Shown: positions 55,573-63,252 of the stretch, piece by piece
Position numbering within the stretch: the stretch's first letter is position 1
Layout of the letters: each line of letters begins with the position of its first letter
Origin: Saccharibacillus sacchari DSM 19268
GTDB taxonomy: Bacteria > Bacillota > Bacilli > Paenibacillales > Paenibacillaceae
Assembly: GCF_000585395.1 (NCBI RefSeq)
Contig: NZ_KK073875.1
Coordinates: forward strand, 633,186 to 697,185
Length of the DNA: 64,000 bases
Reading direction: 5' to 3'
The notes under the pieces: generated by a model
Told to the model about the DNA's origin: nothing
Database searches by the model: none
Seen by the model: the letters and a program-made list of their open reading frames with translations, nothing else
Translations under genes and position numbers: made by a program

Positions 55573-56814
55573 CTACTCCGTCTTCTCAAAGAGTCCCGGG
55601 TATCCGCGAAGCTTCGCCAATGCCTCCGCAAAGAAATAATCGCCATAAATAATCGGAACGTTCAGGTGGCGGCGCTCCGGGTAATGCACCGTGCCTTTCA
55701 CCAACAGACCCTCTTCGTGATCCGGCGTTGAGAAGTTCTGATGCAAACCGTGCAGCAAGCTGGACGCGCTCTCCCGGAAAAAAGCTCCGCGGGACGAATG
55801 ACGTGCCAGCTCCAACAAGCCGCTTGCCGCAATGGCCGCTGCGGACGAATCCCAAGCGACGCGATGGTCTTTCGTCGCGCGGAAATCCCAAACGGGAACG
55901 ATATCCTGACCGAGCTGCTCCAAGAAGAAGTCAGCGATGCCTTCGGCAGCCGCCAAATACTGAGGCTTTCCCGTATAGCCGTAAGAAAGAGCAAACCCGT
56001 GCAGCGCCCAAGCGGTACCGCGTGCCCAAGCCGATCCTTCCGCAAAGCCCTGACCGCCATGCTCCTTCAGCTTCATCCCCGTCTCCGGATCGAATTCGAT
56101 AGCATGGCAAACGGAATGATCATGCCGCACAAAATACTTCAGCACCATATCCGCATGCAGCATCGCGACTTGTTTGAAGCGCGGATCATTCGTTTCTTCC
56201 GACGCCCAATACAGCAGCGGCAGGTTCATCATGCAGTCGATAATCGCAACGCCGCGCGTGTCCATATTTCGTCCTTCAAAGTTCCAGGCACGGATATAAT
56301 GGCCTTGAACATTGAAGCGTGCCAGAAGCAAATTCGCAGCCAGCAGCCCGCGACGGCGCGATTCGCGATCGGCGTTCAATTTGTAATTGGCGACGCCTGT
56401 CGGCAGCCATAAAAAACCGAGATCATGATCGACCTGTTCCGGATCGCGCAGCACCTGCTCCAACTGCCGCTCGCATTCATCGGCAATTCGGCTCAGCCGT
56501 TCGTCCGCCCTATCCTGTTCGATCAGGCGCAGAATGCCCGGCCAAAATCCGGCGGTCCACCAACCGGGCGACTCTTGATCGTAACGACCGTTCGGCGCCG
56601 CGTGCGGGAAGGAAGCTCCGATTCGCTCGGCCAACTTTTGCGTCTTTTGCAGCATATGTTCCCAGGCTTCGTTTACCCACGGGTCTTTTGATGAAGCAGA
56701 AGAAAGAGCCGCTTCGAATTGGGAATCCCTTGATCGGCCGGCCATGCGCGGGTCCACTTCTCCGATCGTCGTACCGATATGGGCGTCAGGCCGCTCTTGT
56801 TCGTCTTTGCCCAT
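55573..56814 (-). CDS. GH88-family unsaturated glucuronyl hydrolase with unusual N-terminus
   Basis: Hydrolyses unsaturated uronic acid from oligosaccharides made by polysaccharide lyases; no signal peptide, so cytoplasmic. The 413 residues form the alpha/alpha barrel, with GWWTAGFWPG, DHDLGFLWLPTGVANYKL (with the catalytic Asp region), and WDFRATKDHRVAWDSSAAAIAASG. The first 25 residues contain ERPDAHIGTTIGEVDPRM, almost the same as a segment in the neighbouring 94-residue protein. GGAG lies nine bases before ATG 56814. It follows the small gene by five bases. Confidence 0.85.
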   Translation of the reverse strand: MGKDEQERPDAHIGTTIGEVDPRMAGRSRDSQFEAALSSASSKDPWVNEAWEHMLQKTQKLAERIGASFPHAAPNGRYDQESPGWWTAGFWPGILRLIEQDRADERLSRIADECERQLEQVLRDPEQVDHDLGFLWLPTGVANYKLNADRESRRRGLLAANLLLARFNVQGHYIRAWNFEGRNMDTRGVAIIDCMMNLPLLYWASEETNDPRFKQVAMLHADMVLKYFVRHDHSVCHAIEFDPETGMKLKEHGGQGFAEGSAWARGTAWALHGFALSYGYTGKPQYLAAAEGIADFFLEQLGQDIVPVWDFRATKDHRVAWDSSAAAIAASGLLELARHSSRGAFFRESASSLLHGLHQNFSTPDHEEGLLVKGTVHYPERRHLNVPIIYGDYFFAEALAKLRGYPGLFEKTE

Positions 56815-56819
56815 CCCGC

Positions 56820-57104
56820 TTACTCCGTATCTTCGGTCGGCCGATCGAACGGTTTCCGGCTTGCGTCTTCTTCGTCATGCTCCTTTTTGAAAGCTGAAGC
56901 CGCTTCCGCCATGCGGGGATCGACTTTTCCCGGCGTCGTGCCTTCATGGAAGTCCGGTCGTTCGCCGAGAGGCGTTTCTTCTTCGGCATGCGTAGGATGC
57001 ATGGAGCTGTCGTCTCTGAGGTTGGTAGGATCGTCTTCCGTCGGATCGAGTCTTTCTTCCAAAGGATCACTGTTGTGCGGATTCTTCTTTTCGTATTCGG
57101 TCAT
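56820..57104 (-). CDS. Small acidic protein (94 residues) sharing a motif with the GH88 enzyme
   Basis: Starts MTEYEKKNPHNSDP, very rich in Asp, Glu, Pro and Thr, probably disordered. It contains ERPDFHEGTTPGKVDPRM, matching ERPDAHIGTTIGEVDPRM in the next gene, while the DNA differs at many third positions. ATG 57104 has GGAGGG eight bases upstream (an ATG at 57110 has only two). Function unknown. Confidence 0.7.
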   Translation of the reverse strand: MTEYEKKNPHNSDPLEERLDPTEDDPTNLRDDSSMHPTHAEEETPLGERPDFHEGTTPGKVDPRMAEAASAFKKEHDEEDASRKPFDRPTEDTE

Positions 57105-57141
57105 GTTCATATCCCTCCGTCAATCGAATTGAGTTGCTGTT

Positions 57142-57921
57142 TCATGTTCCCAACTTTACGCGAAGTCCGGTTCTGGCTGCCGATACGCGCTCGGGAAGAT
57201 CGGATAATCGATTCAGGTCGACGTCATGCGACATATGGGTATAAATGGTCTGCTTCGGCCGAACTTCCTGCAATAACTCTGCCGCTTCGCGCATATCGTA
57301 TACCGAACGCGTCGAATATTCTGCGTCTTCTTGGACGAAGCTCGTTCCAAGCACCAGCAGATCGGCGCTTCGCATAGGCTGAATCTCCTCTGCGGACAGC
57401 CCGATCGAGTCGGGACAGTACACCCAGGAGAAGGTTTCTTTTTCTAACCTATATGCATACGAATACCCGTTCTTGCCGTGATTGACCCTCCAACCTGCAA
57501 TCGACCAGCCGCCCAGCATCAACCCGGGCTCGACCCGGATCAGCTCCAAATTGCGCTCCAGCCACGGATATCGCTCCGCAATCGCTTCCAACACTTCGCC
57601 GGGAGCGTAAAGTTTGCCTTGCGTTCCCGTCCAACGACATTGATCCGCCCACTCGGGCAGCCCGCCGATATGATCGAAATGCGGATGCGTGACCAAGATC
57701 GTATCCACCGTCCGAATGCTTCCGGCCTCCATCTGCACCCGCCAATCCGGACCGCAGTCGATCAAAAACCGCCGTTCCCCGTCTTCTACCGACACTAACG
57801 AACGCAGCCGCCGATTAACTCCGGTTGTTCTCGCCTCCTCGCATACGATGCACTCGCAATACACCCGAGGAACCCCCATCGCGTCTCCCGTCCCCCAAAA
57901 AACCAATTCGTCTTCCGCCAT
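57142..57921 (-). CDS. MBL-fold metallo-hydrolase, PhnP/RNase Z-like
   Basis: Metal-dependent phosphodiesterase-type fold, 259 residues. N-terminal VFWGTGDAMGVPRVYCECIVC resembles PhnP; HPHFDHIGG gives the HxHxDH metal motif; later TIYTHMSHDVD supplies another His. The early Cys pair could bind a structural zinc, as in PhnP. No C-P lyase genes are present, so a cyclic-phosphate substrate is only a possibility. ATG 57921 has AAAGG eight bases upstream; a GTG at 57930 overlaps it. Confidence 0.85.
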   Translation of the reverse strand: MAEDELVFWGTGDAMGVPRVYCECIVCEEARTTGVNRRLRSLVSVEDGERRFLIDCGPDWRVQMEAGSIRTVDTILVTHPHFDHIGGLPEWADQCRWTGTQGKLYAPGEVLEAIAERYPWLERNLELIRVEPGLMLGGWSIAGWRVNHGKNGYSYAYRLEKETFSWVYCPDSIGLSAEEIQPMRSADLLVLGTSFVQEDAEYSTRSVYDMREAAELLQEVRPKQTIYTHMSHDVDLNRLSDLPERVSAARTGLRVKLGT

Positions 57922-58020
57922 TGCTCTCACCTTTCCGTTGCATGCTGTCTGATATTCTTCAAATTATAACCCAAATTCTCCTCTGTAAAAAAGTTCGCGA
58001 TCTTTTAAGATCCTATTCGT

Positions 58021-58147
58021 TGAACGAACAAAAGGGCTGCGGGAAAAATTCGTTCGCGACGCTGTCTCACGCAGAAAGCTTACGCTTTCCGCGTTCAAAG
58101 GCGTCGCTCACTGAATTTCTCCATCCGCCTCCGGTGGTTTGTTCTGA
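58021..58147. repeat. Palindromic repeat family 1, copy G (short)
   Basis: Core stem GGGAAAAATTC with GAATTTCTCC, second stem GCGACGC/GCGTCGC, inner stem ACGCAGAAAGC/GCTTTCCGCGT, and outer arms GAACAAA/TTTGTTC. The loop present in other copies is shortened to four bases (TTAC). It lies upstream of the MBL-fold gene. Confidence 0.85.
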
Positions 58148-58201
58148 AAAAGTATAGGACGTTTTTTGGGTACTAAAAAAAATTCAGTAAGTTAAAGATA
58201 C

Positions 58202-58247
58202 AAAAAACGTCGGATTTGCAGTATAAGTGCAAACCCGACGTTTTTAA
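58202..58247. terminator. Symmetric terminator
   Basis: AAAAAACGTCGGATTTGCA pairs with TGCAAACCCGACGTTTTT. It could stop transcripts coming from either direction, mainly read-through of sbp. Confidence 0.75.
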
Positions 58248-58339
58248 AATATCGTTTAACATACGGTTGTAGAATCGTATCTGCTTATACCTCATTCAAA
58301 TTAAAAAAATAGGACAACTACTACTCTCTTTTCCCTTCC

Positions 58340-58447
58340 CTAAAAAAAACGCGGACGATCGAACACGGCGCGGTGATTTCGAATTGAGCGACTTTCGGCT
58401 TTCCGCCAGGAAAACGAGCATAAGCGAAAGTCGAAATCACCGCGCCG
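58340..58447 (-). terminator. Long palindrome with T-run after sbp
   Basis: Arms CGGCGCGGTGATTTCGA and TCGAAATCACCGCGCCG with an inner GACTTTCG/CGAAAGTC stem, starting ten bases after the sbp stop. The minus strand then has TTTTTTTT (58349-58342), separated from the hairpin by about 17 bases, so it is an atypical terminator. Confidence 0.6.
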
Positions 58448-58457
58448 CGCCCCCCGT

Positions 58458-59561
58458 TCAGATCCCCGCCAACACCTGATACCATATTCCCCGTTTCGAA
58501 TAAAGCGTTTCTCGAACTTCGTTCCAACCGCCCAAATATTTGATGTCGAACAACCCCGGCGGAACGGGATAGTCCTGTTCAAACTTCGCATAGACAGCCG
58601 GATCAGTCGGTCGGAATCCGTTTTCCGCGAAAACTTGTTGGGCTTCCGCCGACCACAGGAAATCCAGAAACGCTTCCGCGACTTCGCGGGTGCCGTGTTT
58701 GTCCACGTTGGCATCGACGACAGCGGCCGGATTTTCGATCAGGATCGTGTCGTCCGGCACGACGACTTCATACTTGGCGCCCTGTTTGATCCGCGCGACC
58801 AACTCGTTCTCATAAGTGACAAGCGCGTCGCCTACGCCGTATTCGAACGCCGCCATCGACGCGCGTCCGCTTTTATCCAAAGACTCGATATTGGCGTGTA
58901 CGGATTCCAGAAATTTTTTAGCGAATGCAGGGTCTTTTTCTCCCGTTTCCCGTTCCGATTCTTTCAGGCCGGCTCCGTAAATCGCGTTGATATCCCATTG
59001 CGCGCCGCCCGACGTTTTCGGATTCGGATAAAGCACTTTGACGCCCGGCTTCGCCAGATCCGCAAAGCTTTTGATACCAAGCGGATTGCCTTCGCGCGTG
59101 CCGATCACGGCGACCGAACGGGTAATCATTCCGCCTTCGGGCTTTTCTTTCCAATTCTCGTTGACCAATCCGGCTTTGGTCAACTTGTCGATATCGCCTT
59201 CAAGCGACAGCAGCGTCACGTCGGCTTCAAAGCCTCCGACGATCGCCCTGGCTTGAGTGCCCGACGCTTCGTATGATTCCTCGAAAGTCACGGTTTGGCC
59301 GGTTTCTTCTTTCCACTTTTTCTGAAAAAGCGGGATGATGTCCTGCACCGAATCTTTGACCACGCTGTAGGCGCCGATGACCAACGTCACGTCGCCCTGC
59401 TGAGCCGTTCCTCCGGCGCTTTCCGCCGTGCTTTCGCCCGAGCTGCAACCGGCCAGCAGGGAACCGAGCAAGGCCAAAGAAGCCGCGACGGCCGGCCAAC
59501 GCTTGAACTTGCCCAATCGTCGCTTCTCGGCCTTTTCGCCATATTCGTATCCGTGTTGCAT
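58458..59561 (-). CDS. sbp: Sulfate-binding lipoprotein
   Basis: Extracellular binding protein of a sulfate/thiosulfate importer, 367 residues. A basic N-terminus is followed by SLALLGSLLAGC (lipidated Cys near residue 39), then the fold with GAYSVVKDSVQDIIP, ESYEASGTQARAI and PNPKTSGGAQW, typical of Sbp/CysP. ATG 59561 (MQHGYEYG) has GAGGGTG seven bases before it. It is the last gene of cysT-cysW-cysA-sbp; in many operons it is first. Confidence 0.93.
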   Translation of the reverse strand: MQHGYEYGEKAEKRRLGKFKRWPAVAASLALLGSLLAGCSSGESTAESAGGTAQQGDVTLVIGAYSVVKDSVQDIIPLFQKKWKEETGQTVTFEESYEASGTQARAIVGGFEADVTLLSLEGDIDKLTKAGLVNENWKEKPEGGMITRSVAVIGTREGNPLGIKSFADLAKPGVKVLYPNPKTSGGAQWDINAIYGAGLKESERETGEKDPAFAKKFLESVHANIESLDKSGRASMAAFEYGVGDALVTYENELVARIKQGAKYEVVVPDDTILIENPAAVVDANVDKHGTREVAEAFLDFLWSAEAQQVFAENGFRPTDPAVYAKFEQDYPVPPGLFDIKYLGGWNEVRETLYSKRGIWYQVLAGI

Positions 59562-59597
59562 CTTTTCACACCCTCGCCTAATGAGTTGCTGCCGCAA

Positions 59598-60665
59598 TCA
59601 GATCATCATGGACATCGGATCGACTTTGAAGCGGTTTTCCGCGATCCAGCTGCGTTGTTCGTTATACAAATAAGCACGATGCACCATCACGCGAACCGGA
59701 TCACCGACTTGCAAAGGCTCTTTTTCGAGCGAACGGTACGTAATCAATTTTTGATCGCCGACTTGCACCTCGACCAGCCACTGGCTCCCGCGAAAATGCA
59801 GATGCTGCACGACGCCTTCTTCGGTAGCGGAGAGCAACGGGAACTCGATCGGACGCCCAACCTCTACGTATTCCGGACGAATCAGCGCTCTTGTCCCCGC
59901 CGTTTCGGCAGCGCGATCGAATCCGTGCAGTTTCACCGCGTGCTCCACTTGAGTCGATTCCCCGATAAACGAAGCCACGAACGGCGTAGCCGGTTCTTTG
60001 TAGATATCCCACGGCGTGCCTTTCTGCTCGACTTGTCCCTGACTGATGACCATGATCTCGTCGGCTACCTCGATCGCTTCGTCCTGGTCGTGCGTGACGA
60101 AAATCGACGTGATGCCCACGCGCTCGATCAATTCCCGCAGCCATGAACGAAGCTCCTGCCGAATTTTGGCGTCGATCGCCGCGAACGGTTCGTCGAGCAG
60201 CAGCAATTGCGGCTCCGGCGCAAGCGCTCGGGCAAAGGCCACGCGCTGACGCTGACCGCCGGACAACTGCTGCGGATAACGCTGTTCAAAGCCTTTTAAC
60301 CCGGTCAGCTCGACCAGTTCCATGACGCGTTCGCGCACTTGCGCTTTCGGCGTTTTTTGGACTTTCAAGCCGTACGCGATATTTTCGAATACTGTCATAT
60401 GCTTGAACAATGCGTAATTTTGGAAAACGAATCCGATACCCCGCTCCTGCGGCGGCAGCTCGTTCACCCGTTTGCCGTGAAAAAGAATCTCGCCGGCATC
60501 CGGACTTTCCAGTCCAGCCAGCATGCGCAGAATCGATGTTTTGCCGCCGCCGCTCGGGCCGAGCAGGCCGATCAGATGTCCTTTTTGAATATTGAACGAG
60601 ACGTCTTTTACCGCATGGAAACTGCCGAAATGTTTATCAAGTCCGCGGACCTCCACATGCTGCAT
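59598..60665 (-). CDS. cysA: Sulfate ABC transporter ATP-binding protein
   Basis: ATPase subunit of 355 residues. Walker A GPSGGGKTS, signature LSGGQRQRVAFARAL, Walker B LLLLDEPFAAID, then a TOBE-like C-terminal domain as in CysA. It follows cysW by one base, and sbp follows after 36 bases. Confidence 0.95.
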   Translation of the reverse strand: MQHVEVRGLDKHFGSFHAVKDVSFNIQKGHLIGLLGPSGGGKTSILRMLAGLESPDAGEILFHGKRVNELPPQERGIGFVFQNYALFKHMTVFENIAYGLKVQKTPKAQVRERVMELVELTGLKGFEQRYPQQLSGGQRQRVAFARALAPEPQLLLLDEPFAAIDAKIRQELRSWLRELIERVGITSIFVTHDQDEAIEVADEIMVISQGQVEQKGTPWDIYKEPATPFVASFIGESTQVEHAVKLHGFDRAAETAGTRALIRPEYVEVGRPIEFPLLSATEEGVVQHLHFRGSQWLVEVQVGDQKLITYRSLEKEPLQVGDPVRVMVHRAYLYNEQRSWIAENRFKVDPMSMMI

Positions 60666-60666
60666 A

Positions 60667-61464
60667 TCAGTGCACTTCCCTTCTCTTCTTCGTCCATTCC
60701 ATCAACAACAGCAATCCCGCCGAGAACGCAGCCAATACCAGCGCAATCCCGCCTGCTGCCGCGATGTTGAAGTTTTCCACGTCCTGATACACAAGGGTTG
60801 TCGCGGTCTGCGTTCGGTTGATGATATTGCCCGATACGACGAGCACCGCTCCGAATTCGCCCATCGAGCGCGCTATGGTCAGTACCGCCCCGTAAGCCAC
60901 GCCCCAGCGGATCGACGGCCAGGTCACGCGGCGGAACGTCGTCCACCCGTAAGCGCCGAGCGTCGCGGAAGCCTGCTCCTGATCGTCGCCGATCTCTTCG
61001 AGCACCGGCATGATCTCGCGCACCATCAGCGGGAACGTTACGAACAGCGTCGCGATGACCATTCCCGGGAACGCATAGACGATATTGACTCCGATTTTTT
61101 CGAAAAAGGCTCCGATTGCCGTATCCGGTCCCACCAGCAGCACGATCATGAGACCGCCGATGACGGGAGACACGGCGTACGGCAGATCAACGATGCTGTT
61201 CATGACGCTGCGAAGTCTGCGGCCGAGCCATTTTCCGCGCACGAGATACAGCGCCGTCATGATGCCGAACACCCCGTTCAGCACGGTGACGCACAGTACG
61301 ACCAAACCGGTCATCATCAAGGCGTGCAGCGCTTCCGGCCGGCTGATCGATTCGACGAAGCCCGACCAACCGTCAGCGAACGCGCTTTGCGTCATTTTGA
61401 CCAGCGGAGCAACGAGCAGGATCGCGAATACGAGATAAGTGAGGATAATCCATAATTTTTTCAT
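60667..61464 (-). CDS. cysW: Sulfate ABC transporter permease
   Basis: 265-residue membrane subunit with about six segments. EAA loop EQASATLGAYGWTTFRRV. SMGEFGAVLVVSGNI is typical for CysW/CysT. It lies three bases after cysT. Confidence 0.93.
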   Translation of the reverse strand: MKKLWIILTYLVFAILLVAPLVKMTQSAFADGWSGFVESISRPEALHALMMTGLVVLCVTVLNGVFGIMTALYLVRGKWLGRRLRSVMNSIVDLPYAVSPVIGGLMIVLLVGPDTAIGAFFEKIGVNIVYAFPGMVIATLFVTFPLMVREIMPVLEEIGDDQEQASATLGAYGWTTFRRVTWPSIRWGVAYGAVLTIARSMGEFGAVLVVSGNIINRTQTATTLVYQDVENFNIAAAGGIALVLAAFSAGLLLLMEWTKKRREVH

Positions 61465-61467
61465 TCG

Positions 61468-62286
61468 TTATGCTCTCCCTCCCCGCCGCTGTACCCGGTT
61501 AATGAACCAAAGAATGAGAAGCGATAAGGTCAGCAGCAATACCGATACGGCAGCCGCGCCCAGATTGTTGTCGCTCTCGACTTCGCCGTAAATGAAAACG
61601 GAGGCAGTGAGCGTTTTGGCCGGAATATTGCCTGCGACCAGCACGACTGCGCCGAACTCCGCCAACGCACGGGAGAAGGCCAGCATCGCGCCTCCGGCGA
61701 TACCCGGCGCAATCTGCGGCAGAATGACCCGGAAAAAGGTCGCCGCACGCGATGCCCCCAGCGTGTACGAAGCTTCTTCGGCGGACGCGTCCATCTCTTC
61801 GAGCAGCGGCTGGATCGCGCGGATCACGAACGGAAACGTGACGAACACCATCGCGATCACGATGGCCGGCTGATGGAACACGATATCGAAACCGAGCTTT
61901 TCCGCGATCCCACCTACCCAGCTATTCGGCCCGAGCAGCAGCAGGATCATCAATCCGCCTACCGCGGTCGGCAGCGCGAACGGCAGATCCACCAGGCTGT
62001 TGAGTACCGTTCGCCCGTAAAAGCGGTAACGCACCAGCACCCAGGCGATCATTGTTCCGATCAGCACGTTGATGACGGTCGCGATCAGCGCCAGCTTGAG
62101 CGTAAGCAGCACTGCTTTCCAGGCGATCGGGTCGGAGATGCTTTCCCAAAACGGCGCCCAGCCGTCGGTGAAAGCATAAACGTAAACGCCCGCGATCGGA
62201 AGGACAATCAATACAACGAAATACAACAGGACCGTCGTGCGAAAACCGTAGGTCCAACCTTTGTGACGCAGCCATGACGTTTGCAC
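61468..62286 (-). CDS. cysT: Sulfate ABC transporter permease
   Basis: Partner permease, 272 residues, about six segments; EAA loop EEASYTLGASRAATFFRV and ALAEFGAVVLVAGNI. An ATG at 62355 gives a longer product but has a weak site. GTG 62286 follows TTGGAGG by eight bases and starts QTSWLRHKGWTYG, giving the usual family length, so it is preferred. First gene of the operon. Confidence 0.9.
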   Translation of the reverse strand: MQTSWLRHKGWTYGFRTTVLLYFVVLIVLPIAGVYVYAFTDGWAPFWESISDPIAWKAVLLTLKLALIATVINVLIGTMIAWVLVRYRFYGRTVLNSLVDLPFALPTAVGGLMILLLLGPNSWVGGIAEKLGFDIVFHQPAIVIAMVFVTFPFVIRAIQPLLEEMDASAEEASYTLGASRAATFFRVILPQIAPGIAGGAMLAFSRALAEFGAVVLVAGNIPAKTLTASVFIYGEVESDNNLGAAAVSVLLLTLSLLILWFINRVQRRGGRA

Positions 62287-62396
62287 CGGATCTTCCTCCA
62301 ATTTGGAGACTTGCACGAAGGATAACGTTTGCGTTATTTTCGCCGGAAGTCTCATCGCATTATTCCCATTAGTCTAGTCGGTTTAACTTACTGCAT

Positions 62397-62425
62397 AATG
62401 TATCAGGGTTAACGAACAGCGTCAA
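62397..62425 (-). promoter_or_regulatory. Promoter of the sulfate transport operon
   Basis: TTGACG (62425-62420), a 17-base spacer and TACATT (62402-62397). CGACTAGACTAATGGG just downstream could be a sulfur-responsive operator (inference). Confidence 0.6.
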
Positions 62426-62474
62426 TATGCTTTTTTTCAAAACGGAATAAATGGTGGGGGAACGATTGCGCGGC

Positions 62475-62523
62475 GCCGGGAGCGTGTTTCGACCTGCGCT
62501 TCGGTTCGAAATACGCTCCCGGC
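62475..62523. other. Strong hairpin between cysT and yjbQ
   Basis: GCCGGGAGCGTGTTTCGA pairs with TCGAAATACGCTCCCGGC around a 13-base loop. No T-run on either side. It lies upstream of both divergent genes. Confidence 0.5.
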
Positions 62524-62602
62524 TGGGGGAATCGGGGAGGTGGGTGGGTAATATAAAGAAAGGAGCAACAAAGAAAAAAATCACAAAAATCGGGAGGAAA
62601 AT

Positions 62603-63004
62603 ATGCTACATACGCTAAAATTGTCGACGTCGAAACGGGACGAGATTGTGGACATTACGCCGCAGGTACGGGAGGTGGTGCGGCAGAGCGGGGTTGAGAA
62701 CGGGATTGTGATGGTGTATTGTCCGCATACGACGGCCGGGATTGCGATTAACGAGAATGCGGATCCGGATGTGAAAAAGGATATTTTGATGATTCTCGAT
62801 AAGGTATATCCGTGGGAGCATCCGAAGTATCGGCATGCGGAAGGCAACACGGCTGCGCATCTCAAAGCGATTACTTGCGGATCTTCGCAGACGATTATTA
62901 TCGATGGCGGACGGTTGGTGTTGGGAACTTGGCAGGGCGTTTACTTTTGTGAGTTTGACGGGCCTCGTTCTCGAACGTTCAAGGTGAAGATTATGCAGGG
63001 ATAG
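62603..63004 (+). CDS. yjbQ: YjbQ family (UPF0047) protein, thiamin-phosphate-synthase-like
   Basis: 133-residue trimeric fold. Conserved [20 protein letters not shown] and the C-terminal [15 protein letters not shown] are clear. Members can weakly form thiamin phosphate; the true role is unknown. GGGAGG lies five bases before ATG. Confidence 0.92.
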   Translation: MLHTLKLSTSKRDEIVDITPQVREVVRQSGVENGIVMVYCPHTTAGIAINENADPDVKKDILMILDKVYPWEHPKYRHAEGNTAAHLKAITCGSSQTIIIDGGRLVLGTWQGVYFCEFDGPRSRTFKVKIMQG

Positions 63005-63006
63005 AC

Positions 63007-63059
63007 GAAAAAACGCTACTGTTCAAGCCTTGCGGAAGCTTGATCGGCGGCGTTTTTTT
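63007..63059 (+). terminator. Terminator of yjbQ, overlapping a gene remnant
   Basis: AAAAAACGCT pairs with GGCGTTTTTTT, with an inner CAAGC/GCTTG stem. The same bases code for the end of the opposite-strand remnant. Confidence 0.7.
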
Positions 63060-63165
63060 GAAGCACGAAAGATCCTCCGCGCACTTCAGCGAAGTAGCCG
63101 TTTCTCCCGTCTTTATAGCTATGCTCGGTTTGATTGTTCAACAAAAAGCGGGTTTGGATGTCCGA
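63016..63165 (-). pseudogene. C-terminal remnant of a gene cut by the IS element
   Basis: The last 49 codons of a minus-strand gene end at TAG 63016. The reading frame starts inside the IS end and carries SDIQTRFLLNNQTEHS and NGYFAEVRGGSFVLQKN. The rest of the gene should lie beyond the IS, outside the window. Family not recognised. Confidence 0.6.
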
Positions 63166-63207
63166 GGCTGCTGAAAAAGTCCTTACGTTCAAGAAAAAGT
63201 GTACGCC

Positions 63208-63252
63208 AAGCACGATCCGGTCAGGTTTTGGACCGGGTCGTGCTTCTTTTTT
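63208..63252 (+). terminator. Terminator inside the IS end, facing inward
   Basis: AAGCACGATCCGGTC pairs with GACCGGGTCGTGCTT, then TTTTTT on the plus strand only. It would block plus-strand transcription entering the transposase gene from outside. Confidence 0.75.
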
